A stretch of DNA of 64,000 bases from Aptenodytes patagonicus (taxonomy: Eukaryota > Chordata > Aves > Sphenisciformes > Spheniscidae). Position numbers and translations under genes: made by a program. Where the stretch lies: contig NC_134981.1 in assembly GCF_965638725.1 (NCBI RefSeq), positions 42,498,849 to 42,562,848 of the forward strand, given 5' to 3'. The notes under the pieces were generated by a model. It ran no database searches, was not told the origin of the DNA, and was given only the letters and a program-made list of their open reading frames with translations. Below are positions 1 to 9,650 of the stretch, in pieces (the first letter of the stretch is position 1; every line of letters starts with the position of its first letter).

Positions 1-3000
1 CCTGCACAGGCAGTCCATGACACATTTCTTCAGCTTCAGCTATACATTGAACTTTAGGCCAACATTTTAGAACAGTCATTTAAGATTTAGTTCTTAAGTC
101 TATATAAGAAGGTTATGGATGACCAGGTTTTAAGATAGCAATCATCTGAACAGATGTTCCTACAGTATTCTCTTGACCAAAAAAACCCACAAACAAAAAA
201 CATTATCATCCACCACCCCCATCCCCCCGCATTGGGAGCTTTGCAGAAGACATTGTATTCGAGGAGTTAGTGATCTAGAACAGGCCATACCTGCTCTATT
301 GGGCCTCATACTTAGGTCTTGAGGAGCCTGTATGTTATTAATATAATCTGTAACTTAAAATATATCTTTGGGAAAGGTGAACTGTATGTGGATCAAGGGG
401 TGGAATGTAGTGATCCTGACTGGGAGACCATTGCACGTTGAGGAGTCAGTGATCCACATAACAGTTAACTTGAGGAGGCCCAGGTCTGTGCTGGGCTGCA
501 CATCCAGCTTAGCCTTCAGGCCTGTGTTGTGCTGCACAAATCCCTTGGCCACAGGATAAACTCAGCCAGCTCATTGTAACAGAGGAGCTTGCAGGCAGCT
601 TCCCCTTGGTACTGGCGATTATGCCACCTGCGTGGCCTTGCCTTTATCTAACAGTGCAGCAAGAAGTTCTCATGAGAACATCCTTTATGAATAGAGTTGT
701 TTTCTTTTAAGAAAATTATATAATAGCTCAAATGACCAAAAAGAAGGAGCTTCCCTCCACGGACAGAATCTGAGCAGCATGCCGTGGGAGAAACCCATCT
801 GGGGTCTGTCTGATGCTGCATGATCACAGGGTTCCCACCATCTGAAGGGACATAAGATTTACTCTTCTTATTCTGTCTTATTAAAACGGCTATTTTATTA
901 AGCCATTTGTTGTTGGGCCTTTCTTATTGAGATCCAGAAAGAACCCTGCATGCGCACTCATGCGCTCCCCACCCCCAACAACCACCATAAAATACATGCC
1001 ACCAAAGTCTTCCAAGATACTCTTAATACTACATGATTTGGAGCAAGCTAAGCAAAGCTAAGCTTTTATTGGCCAAAATGATCAACATTTGGACTTTTAT
1101 CCTAAGGGAAAAAGTTCTTAAATGGTTTTAGCAAGATAGTTTTCTTATTTGCAGAACTGAGAATCACAACACTAATAAATGGAACAGCAAAGTTTACAGG
1201 TCTCCAGTAACAGATGGAAAAAAATCTCATTTTCTTCCACCTTCATAACTCAGCTTTAACAGTTCAGTCAAAGCACTTATGATTCATCAGAGATGAGGTA
1301 AGGAATATCTAAAAACAGTTTATTGCAGATATACCTTATAGTTGTCCTAAAAACACAGCAGCAAAGAGTTTTTAAGTATAGTCAAAAAAGCCTACAAAAA
1401 TTCCAGATTCTGAACTGCATTAAGACAGTACAGGACATTTTCTAATTTGTTCTCCCTCACCTCCTTTTCCATTAGGTTGCAATATTAGATGAACAATGAA
1501 AAAGATTTATCAAGCCTACAGTAGCTAGAGAGGAATATCATCACATTTTTACAAATAAGTCTACAAAACTACATTTTTTTTAATGTCAGAGTCCCTCCTT
1601 TCAGGAGCCATTCATAGGACTTCCTTTTACCTGTTTTTTATAGTGTCTAATAATTCAACGTGAAGGACCAACACAAGCTAGGAAGTTGTGGAACTTCATT
1701 CTCTTCCCCTCCAGTTAACTGTCCCTATAATCTTTGTAAAGATAAGATTTTTTTGGAATTTCAGGATATTGGGAAAAAAAAGTTGCATTCAATTTTTTTT
1801 TTTTTTAAACTTGAGTCTTGCTTTCATAGAAAACAAGGCTTATGCAATCAAGCTGAAAGCAAGGAAATAGATATCTCATGTAGCCTTCCCACACTGTTTC
1901 TGTTCATTGCAAATCAGTGTCAGAAAAGCTGGATGACCATCGCTGTCTAGCAAAACAGTGCTAAGGGGGAAAAAAAAGTTATCCTCGTGAGTACATAGCA
2001 CTGGAACACAAATTAGACATTGTTTTTGAGAACACATATGCTGACAGTGATACAAAGTTAGAAGCTCATCACTAGGACAGAACTGTATTATGCAAAATTC
2101 CTGTTTAGAATAGGCTACTGTTAAAAGATGTCATGTTTCTGCAAGTTGTGTTAGGCTCTATAAATCAGTCTTTTTTTTCCCTGTTTGAGAGTTTGTACTA
2201 GCCTTAGTCTGTATATGAACTGACCTTTTAAAAATTACTTTTAGTTGTATTAGACCTGCAGCACATTAGATGCTTTCACAGCTGAATGCTGCTTGCATTT
2301 AAAAAAAAGTCTATCATCATAGTAAAACTCAAACTCATTAAATCATTTCTCTGTCTTTTCTCAGTGTTCCATTCACTTGCAACGATCTGGCTGCTAACAT
2401 GTTACTTCTGTCTGGATCCCATCAATATTTAGTCCAGCCACCTTTTTTCTTAATTTAATATTTTCCAGCCAAAGGAGAATCTGCTTTCCTAAAATATCTA
2501 TTCCAGATGGCCCTACAGCTACAAAAAGCTGGCTTTATATACTGAAGTTATATAACCAAATTAAAAATAAAGTTTTCTTGTACTAGTAAAGTGTTCCCAG
2601 TCTTTGTAGGTCATAAGATCAGGTAATATAAATACAAAACTACTAGGATTATCACCGAATTCTTAATTATTCTCCATTTCTCTTAAGACTGTTTTAGAGA
2701 GTTTGCAAACTAATCAATACATTTGCTTATGACACTGTTAGAATGTAAGTTCAAATATATGCAAATATAAGTTTGATAAGTTGAGAACAAAGGTAATGGG
2801 CACATGTATACACTTATCTATATAAAGCAGCCCAGAACTAAATGCTATAAGCTTTATTTAAAAATTATTACATCAGGGTACAAACAAAGATAAGATTAGG
2901 AGTGTATTCAAAGCAGACTGCCAACTGACTCACTAATAGGAAAAGTGTTAGCATTGAGAAGAAGCATTTAGAACCATCTTTTGACACACAATATATTCTA

Positions 3001-4448
3001 AACATCACATCTTTCTTGAATAGTAAATGCTATTACACCTGTAATTGTGACAGCAATCATAATCCATGTTAGGAAAAACAGACTGTAGAAAACCAACATC
3101 AAAGCAGTGACTGACCAAGGATTAAAAATAAGTGTCATTGACTGATTACTTATCAAAACTTTCATACATCTTCCTCCAAAACATCCAGTACTGTCAAATA
3201 TTAGAGACCAAATCTTACACTAGTGAAATGCCAGGAGTGATCCCATATGTCAGTTTCTCACCTTTTTATTATAATAAAAAAGTTTTAATAAGTAGAAACA
3301 CCCTCCAGCTTGCAATATGATCTGAATTATCAGTCTTCATAATTGGAAAAAAGGACTGGGACAGCTATAAATGGTTATACAGTAGAAAACAAGGCTTTAA
3401 CTTGCCTCATGTTTTTACACACACGTGAAGTTGAATATTATTACATATCAAGACACGCTATATTACCATCAGCAGAACAAGTTATTAACTAGCTGACACT
3501 GCCACACTATGCAGTGACAGTACATATCACAGAAACCTATATTTAGTAATCAAACTTAACTAAAGCTAGAGTCTCACAAGAAAAAATCCTGTACATCACT
3601 GTCAAGCTCTTAAGACATTTAGATTTAACTTTTCTATCAAATAAGCTTCTCAAAGTGCCATTACTTCAGTATGTAATTCTTAATAGAATCATAGAATCAT
3701 AGAATCATTGAGGTTGGAAAAGACCTCTAAGATCATCGACTCCAACCATCAACCCAACACCACCATGCCCACTAAACCATGTCCCTAAGTGCCTCATCTA
3801 CTCGTCTTTTAAATACCTCCAGGGATGGGGACTCCACCACTTCCCTGGGCAGCCTGTTCCAATGTTTAACCACTCTTTCAGTAAAGAAATTTTTCCTTAC
3901 ATCCAATCTAAACCTCCCCTGCCACAACTTGAGGCCATTTCCTCTCGTCCTATCGCTTGTTACTTCGGAGAAAAGACCAACACCCACCTCGCTACAACCT
4001 CCTTTCAGGTAGTTGTAGAGAGCGATGAGGTCTCCCCTCAGCCTCCTTTTCTCCAGGCTGAACAACCCCAGTCCCCTCAGCCGCTCCTCATAAGACTTGT
4101 TCTCCAGACCCCTCACCAGCCTCGTTGCCCTTCTCTGGACACGCTCCAGCACCTCAACATCCTTCTTGTCGTAAGGGGCCCAAAACTGAACACAGTATTC
4201 GAGGTGCGGCCTCACCAGTGCCGAGTACAGGGGCACATAGTTCCGTTACAAAAATACACATTGTCAAGAGTGTAAAGTGTTTACTGCTGAGACAACACAC
4301 AAATTTGGTGAAAAAAATCCCCAATTTTAATTTACTATTGAAATTTAAACAAGACTCATCTACCCCTAAAGAGAAGTCACATATCACTTTATTTTCGCTA
4401 ATAAGCAAGATTAAGTCTTCTACTTGCAGTTCAAAAAGAAAAGGCTAC
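1..4448 (-). repeat. Left arm of large inverted repeat (copy of SNX2 intron 2)
   Basis: This stretch read in reverse complement matches 27916-31809 almost base for base. Base 1 pairs with 31809 and base 4448 with 27916. After removing the CR1 at 3684-4236 the arm is 3895 bp against 3894 bp for the right arm. I noticed only isolated differences, for example one substitution near 510. The arm is already in register at base 1, so it may continue to the left of the window. It contains no SNX2 exon. A GC-richer patch at about 350-670 holds a 65-codon open frame on the minus strand that I cannot assign. The rest is AT-rich non-coding sequence. The arm is either a very recent inverted duplication or an assembly fold-back. 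Confidence 0.93.
3684..4236 (-). mobile_element. CR1 LINE, 3'-terminal fragment, only in left arm
   Basis: The element is in minus orientation. It begins on the + strand with the CR1 3' tail (repeats of AGAATCAT) and then covers the last 154 codons of ORF2 (open frame 3772-4236). It closely resembles the equivalent part of the CR1 at 9651-12033. The empty site is visible in the right arm near 28125, where the flanks are joined directly. A few bases (ATAG) occur at both edges and may be a short target duplication. The 5' end is truncated, as is usual for CR1. Confidence 0.93.
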
Positions 4449-4516
4449 TTTGTACCCGCTACATTGTACCCGCTACTAGGCAGGAAATTAACTCTGTCCC
4501 TGCTGAAACCAGGACA
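4449..4516 (-). repeat. Stub of 3' LTR (U3 start)
   Basis: The terminal bases match the start of the family 1 LTR in reverse complement, ending in CCAGGACA at 4516. A short duplicated motif (TGTACCCGCTAC) lies at the truncated end. The rest of the LTR is missing, and the large inverted repeat begins immediately to the left. Confidence 0.75.
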
Positions 4517-4793
4517 CTGGCCAACTCTGGCAATACGAAGAATATCTCTCTTCCTCCCTCATCTCGGCTGTGGAGAAACTGTCCCGGGAGGTCCAGCAAC
4601 TCAGAGAGGATAGGTCCTACTCCCCACCTGTACGGACCAGTATCTCGGCTATTAGGAGTCAGTGTTCTTTTGCTCAAGAGAGAGAATATAAAGGGTACAC
4701 ACCACGGGGCACCCTATGGTTTTACCTGCATGACCACGGAGAGGACATGAGGAAGTGGAATGGAAAACCTACCTCAGCCCTAGAGGCACGTAC
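4517..4793 (+). pseudogene. Inverted gag fragment
   Basis: About 277 bp of family 1 gag on the plus strand, covering the coiled-coil-like stretch (EKLSREVQQLRED) and the following basic region. It pairs with the minus-strand gag of the same provirus at about 5600-5880. Both copies share a variant (CTTCCTCCCTC) that other copies here lack, so the fragment probably derives from this provirus itself. It joins abruptly to RT sequence at about 4794. Confidence 0.8.
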
Positions 4794-5075
4794 CTACTCT
4801 CCATTAGACTTCCGCACTGGCCATATGGGACTGTTAAAGGGTGAGCAAGTCTTGCTGATCACTCCTTGGCTCTCCAGTCGATGAATCAGCTTATGGATGG
4901 GAATCAGGGAGTCTCGGTTGGTGCAATATTGCCGCCGGTGCACTGTGGTGGTAGCGATTGGCACCTGTTGGTCTTCGACCTTCAGCAACCCCACAACAGA
5001 GGGGTCCTCCGAGAGACCAGGCAAGGTGGACAGCTGTTTAATTTCTTCCGTCTCCAAGGCAGCTATCCCAAAAGC
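4794..5075 (-). pseudogene. Reverse transcriptase N-terminus (partial)
   Basis: An 87-codon open frame on the minus strand (4794-5057) carries the start of retroviral RT, including the conserved tract ending near GLKVEDQQVPIAT and the SPFNSPIWPVRKSNG motif that precedes the palm domain. The YxDD catalytic motif and everything after it are lost. The frame continues upstream, past a UAG at 5076-5078, into the protease frame. Confidence 0.85.
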
Positions 5076-5363
5076 CTACCGGTACCCTTTTGGGTCCTTG
5101 AAATACCCTCTCCTGAGGTAGTCTTTGCCAAGGATGCACGGAGCCTCTGGGCCCGTCACAATGGGGTGCTTTTGCCACCCATTCCCAGTTAGGCTCACTT
5201 CGGCTTCCAATACAGTTAGCTGTTGGGATCCCCCCGTCACCCCAGAAATACAGATGGGTTCTGCCCCTTTGTAGCTTGATGGCATTAGGGTACACTGTGC
5301 ACCGGTGTCTACTAGAGCCTTATACTTCTGTGGGTCCGATGTGCCAGGCCACCGAATCCACAC
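5076..5363 (-). pseudogene. Retroviral aspartic protease
   Basis: A 95-codon frame on the minus strand contains the aspartyl protease signature LVDTGAQ and the downstream flap-like glycine-rich stretch (SGVTGG). A second conserved block (CILGKDYLRRG) follows, as in retropepsins. It lies in the same frame as the gag upstream and the RT downstream. It ends at UAG (5076-5078). It is probably non-functional because the provirus is disrupted. Confidence 0.85.
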
Positions 5364-5447
5364 AGCCTAGTAAACCCGGTTGTCCCTTTCCTCCCCCTGG
5401 CTGGAGGCAGGGCCCCTCTAGTCCTCATCACAGTACTCATTTCTCAT

Positions 5448-6690
5448 TTATTGTAAATATGAGTCAGAAGTCTCTTCATTAAGATCAGGAGTAAGATCAG
5501 CCCTTCTACCCTGTCTGGGCAACTGCCCGCTGGAAACTGGAGCAGCAATTTTCCTGGGAGAACCCCTTTCTGTGATTGTTTTCCCTTGCAACTCACGTAC
5601 CCGTGCCCCTAGGGCTGAGGTAGGTTTTCCATCCCACTTCCTCATGTCCTCTCCGTGGTCACGCAGGTAAAACCATAGGGTGCCCCGTGGTGTGTACCCT
5701 TTATATTCTCTCTCTTGAGCAAAAGAACGCTGACTCCTAATAGCCAAGATACTGGTCCGTACAGGTGAGGAGTAGTACCTATCCTCTCTGAGTTGCTGGA
5801 CCTCCCGGGACAGTTTCTCCACAGCCGAGATGAGGGAGGAAGAGAGACTTTCTTCGTAGTGCTGGAGTTGGCCAGCCAATTCATCCACCGTTTGTCCCTC
5901 TCCATCTTTCCAGGTCATCACTGCCAATGAGTTGGCATATGACGATGGTGCGCTCCTTACAAACTTCCGCCACATGGGTGGATGCCACCTGGCTTCTTTA
6001 CCCTCTAATTCCAGGCTACTGGCCCCGTTATCCAGCATTGGAGCAGCCAGGTGACAGTATGCTCGCCTGGACGTCGACTGAAATCTTTTCGCATATCTTG
6101 CAGCTCGCTCAGGGATAGGGATCGGGTGGTTACCTTCTCATTTATGGGTTCTGCTCCTGTTCTCATGATGGCCCTGGTTCATCTTCATCCCTTACTAAAC
6201 GAGTTGTTTTTCTTGTGTATTTCTTCTTGTGTATAGGGGCGACTGATACCGACATGGGTTGGTTCTCTGGTTCAGCCGCAGTGCCTGTCACTGAGGTTTG
6301 AGTAGCCGCAGTGCCTGTCACCGAGGTTTGAGTAGCCACAGTGCCTGTCGCCAGGATTGATCTCTGGATGGTATTCTTAAATAATTGTTTAACCTTAAAC
6401 AAGATCACGACCTGAACCACGTTCAGGAGACAGAGCAATAGGACCATGCTGGTTTGAACATCCCAAGGGTATTCAAAATTCTCAAGAGCTGTTGTAACTC
6501 GCCTGAAGGAGAAAGGGAAGGTGAAGGAGCAGGGGAAAGTGTCCCCCCCATCTCCCCTATAGATTGGTTCCCTGTGAAGAAGAGGCAAAAGGTGTAATTA
6601 TTAATAGTTTCTGAAGAGTGACTCCCGAGGTACAGCGATGATGGCAAGACTGAGTACAAATGCAGAAGTACAAATACAAAAATTAGTCTC
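5448..6690 (-). pseudogene. gag region, disrupted
   Basis: The minus-strand frame 5448-6038 (196 codons) is the C-terminal half of family 1 Gag. Compared with the copies at 14.3-15.2 kb and 38.6-39.6 kb it lacks about 100 codons after the motif SSLELEGKEA, and a UAA ends it early. Upstream, frame 6163-6588 encodes a hydrophobic segment followed by a short tandem repeat (ATQTSVTGTA) and the HKKKYTRK basic patch. This is a diverged version of the membrane-spanning N-terminal part seen in the other copies. The start of the region is not clear. Confidence 0.75.
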
Positions 6691-6692
6691 AC

Positions 6693-7256
6693 TGTCACGG
6701 TTAAACCTCAGCCAGCAAATGAGCACCACACAGCCGCTCGCTCACTCCCCCTCACCCCAGTGGGATGGGGGAAAGAATTGGAAGAGTAGAAGTGAGAAAA
6801 ACTCATGGGTTGAGATAAAAACAGTTTAATAATTGAAATAAAATGATAATAACAATAATAATAATAATTATAAAAGAATATACAAAACAAGTGATGCACA
6901 ATGCAGTTGCTCACCACCCGCCGACCGATGCCCAGCCAGTCCCGAAGCAGCAGCCACCCTGGCCAGCTTTCCCCAGTTTATGTACTGAGCATGACGTCCC
7001 ATGGTATGGAATGTCCCTTTGGCCAGTTTGGGTCAGCTGTCCTGGCTGTGCCCCCTCCCAGCTTCTTGTGCACCCCCAGCCTTCTCAGTTGGTAGAGCAT
7101 GGGAAGCTGAAAAGTCCTTGGCTAGTGTAAGCATTACCTAGCAACAACTAAAACATCGGTGTGTTATCAACTTTGTTCTCATCCTAAATCCAAAACACAG
7201 CCCTGTACCAGCTACTAGGAAGGAAATTAACTCTATCCCAGCCGAAACCAGGATAA
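6693..7256 (-). repeat. 5' LTR, family 1
   Basis: A full-length LTR of about 560 bp in reverse complement, starting TGTCACGGTTTAACC and ending CCGAAACCAGGA. It shares the whole length with the LTRs at 12507, 24041, 35936, 51040 and 61308, including the (AAT)n-rich tract and the CRE-like box region. The terminal CA is decayed to TA at 7255-7256. Confidence 0.9.
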
Positions 7257-7336
7257 TCCCATTCCAAAATAATGATGAGAATAGACAAATATCTGAAAAA
7301 CACGCTCACAAGAAAAACTTGCAGTAAACCAGTCTT

Positions 7337-7617
7337 CACAGAATCACCGAATTGTTGAGGTTGGAAGGGACCTCCTGAGGTCATCTGGTCCAACCCGCCC
7401 CCCACTGAAGCAGGGCCACCTAGAGCCAGTTGCCCAGGACTGTGTCCAGACGGCTTTTGAATATTGCCAAGGAGGCAGGTTCCACAACCTCCCTGGGCAA
7501 CCTGTTCCAGTGCTCAGTCACCCTCACACTTAAAAAAAGGTTTCTTGATGTTCAGAGGGAACCTCCTGTGTTTCACTTTGTGCCCATTGCCTCTTGTCCT
7601 GTTACTGGGCACCAAGC
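7337..7617 (-). mobile_element. CR1 fragment (3' end, older subfamily)
   Basis: Minus-oriented CR1 3' end beginning with AGAATCACCGAATTGTTGAGGTTGG. It then carries the conserved tail of ORF2, including the reverse complement of the LFQALGNRF-like region. It is clearly more diverged than the CR1s at 3684 and 9651. The 5' side is truncated against an LTR fragment. Confidence 0.8.
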
Positions 7618-7963
7618 TGTCTCAGAATGGTCTTCACCACGGGCTGCAGGGGATCTCTGCTCCAGCGCCTGGAACACCTCCTCCTTCTTCACTGACCTTG
7701 GTGTCTGCAGGGTTGTTTCTCTCACATATTCTCACTCCTCTCTCCCAGCTGCTGTTGTGCAGCGTTTTTTACCCTTTCTTAAATATGTTATCACAGAGGC
7801 GCTACCAACACTGTGGATTGGCTCAGCTTTGGCCAGTGACGGGTCTTTCTTGGAGCTGGCTGGAACTGGCTCTCTGACATGGGGGCAGCTTCTGGTGTGT
7901 TCTCACAGAAGCCATCCCTGCAGACCTGCTGCTATCAAACCCTTGCCGCGTAAACCAAATACA
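7618..7963 (-). repeat. LTR fragment, family 2 (TGTATTGGG type)
   Basis: The reverse complement matches the first part of the complete LTR at 33535-34625: the start TGTATTTGGTTTACGCGGC, the TTAAGAAAGGGTAAAAAACGCTGCACAACAG block and the GAAGGAGGAGG stretch. The remainder is missing where it meets the CR1 fragment. Confidence 0.8.
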
Positions 7964-9650
7964 CCTCTCCAGCCACTTGTTCTTTACAAGCAGGATGGTA
8001 TGCATTTGTCTAATGACAGGAGCCACAAGAGATTTACATTTCTACTAGGTACATTATTTGCAGAGTCAAGTGATGTTTGTTCCCCCATAATTCACCAATT
8101 TCCTCTCTATTATTCAGGTCTACTACTCAGCTCCATCAGGTTTAAATCTCTGTAAGATGAGACTCTTCTGCAACTGTGCATTTCCCTTTTTCTACCTGAT
8201 TCTTCACAAATTTGAAAATTCAAATTGTAACAAGCTCAGCCTTAGCCTCATTCTCTCATGTTTCCTCCTGCTCTATAGTCAATATCATTTATCGATTTGA
8301 TAGGTAGAAGTGATCTGTTACTTACAGGAGGTCTTGTAGATACTCTGGTAAGCCTCTCTTTTCATCCCCCAGACTACAAATTCAGGTCACCAGGCCTGCA
8401 AGTTGAGCCATTTACACCTCTTATTGTCCTTCCAATGTTCTGGTAACTTTTTTTTTTTTCTTCCCAACCCAATTATTCCAATTAACCCAAGAATTTACTA
8501 GCACAGGTCCCGTTTGCATGCTCACATGATGCTCTAGAAGTTTGCTTACAAATTTATCACTGTAGGCACATTAGCAAAGGGTCAGTCCCCCCATCACATA
8601 CAGATTATATACACGTAATCTCAGGAATACTCACAACTCAGCCGGATCTTGCCTACTACAAAAATGTTAAAGGATGTTAGGAGCAGCCGCCTCTTTCAGC
8701 AGCTCTGGCACAGGACCCCTCCTGTCCGACCACTGGAGACCAGTCTGGTGTGCCCCAGGGACCTGGGGTCTCTGCCCAGGCTGAGGGATGCAGCTGCTAC
8801 TTTCTCGTTTGCACGTTCAACCAGTAGCGAAGCTGAGCACCTATCCCAGAGACACACACAGACACACATGCGGGGGGACACACACAGGACACTGACACAG
8901 ACAGCTACACAGACTGCCATACACAAAGTACTGCAGTCAACAGCAGCCACATAAAACATAAACAGACAGCCAAGTCCCCGTCCTCTTCGGCTGATAGAGA
9001 TAGAAGTTCACTAGTGAAAGCACACACATGCCACTCTCTAGACTCAAAAGCACAAGCACATTTACAGATCCACTGGGGACTGGCACAGACCCTTCTGGCC
9101 TTTTGGTATCCCTGCCTGGATCCCAGGCCCTCTGACCTGCTTCACAGATCTTTTATTCACTGTCTGGTCCAGCTTAATACACCAAACACACACACTCGCA
9201 CTTGTCCCACTCTACTTCTCTACTTCAATGTACATTTGTAAGATTTCACCTTTTCAGGCAAATGGTAAGCCACATTCTGTTTCAGCGGCTGATGGGTGTT
9301 TTTTCTAACTGTCCCTTAAGATGCTTTACTTCATCTTTCAATTTTTCCTGAGAGTCTCAAACTTCTGTTTTGGTATTCTGTTTTTATTTTGGTGGCCTCC
9401 TCATACTAATAAAAAATACTTAAAGGAAAAGAGAAAAGACACACAAGGGGTTCTCCTGGTCATAATGTCTAGCCTGAATCCACTGTCTTCTTCGAGGTTG
9501 GGGTCGTTAACATCAGAACCCAAGGAGGCACATAGTGGTACCAGAGACAGGAAAGGGAAGGGAATAACTGGCAATCAAGAACCAAACCTCCACCACATGC
9601 CCTTGCATTCAAGTTACTCCAGCCATTGCCAGCATAGCTCGTGAGCGGTT
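7964..9650. other. No gene recognised
   Basis: About 1.7 kb without a recognisable gene. It contains a T-rich run near 8450, a moderately GC-rich stretch at about 8640-9000 with an impure CA-type repeat (8850-8935), and a mixed region to 9650. Open frames here are short and partly made by the CA repeat. Old mobile-element remnants are likely but I cannot name them. Confidence 0.6.

Larger units (their letters stand above)
4449..7256 (-). mobile_element. Family 1 provirus, fold-back form, defective
   Basis: Read on the minus strand, the order is 5' LTR (7256-6693), gag, pro, start of RT (to about 4794), an inverted piece of the same gag (4793-4517), then the first 68 bp of a 3' LTR (4516-4449). 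The LTR is cut off exactly at the inverted-repeat junction at 4449. The RT remainder, RNase H and integrase are missing. The primer binding site expected next to the 5' LTR is also absent, the sequence left of 6693 being unrelated to it. No intact gene remains. Confidence 0.85.

Noticed and set aside
8649..8959. Overlapping open frames of 101 and 87 codons on opposite strands
   Set aside because: Both are produced largely by a CA-type repeat and low-complexity sequence. There is no recognisable domain or splice context.
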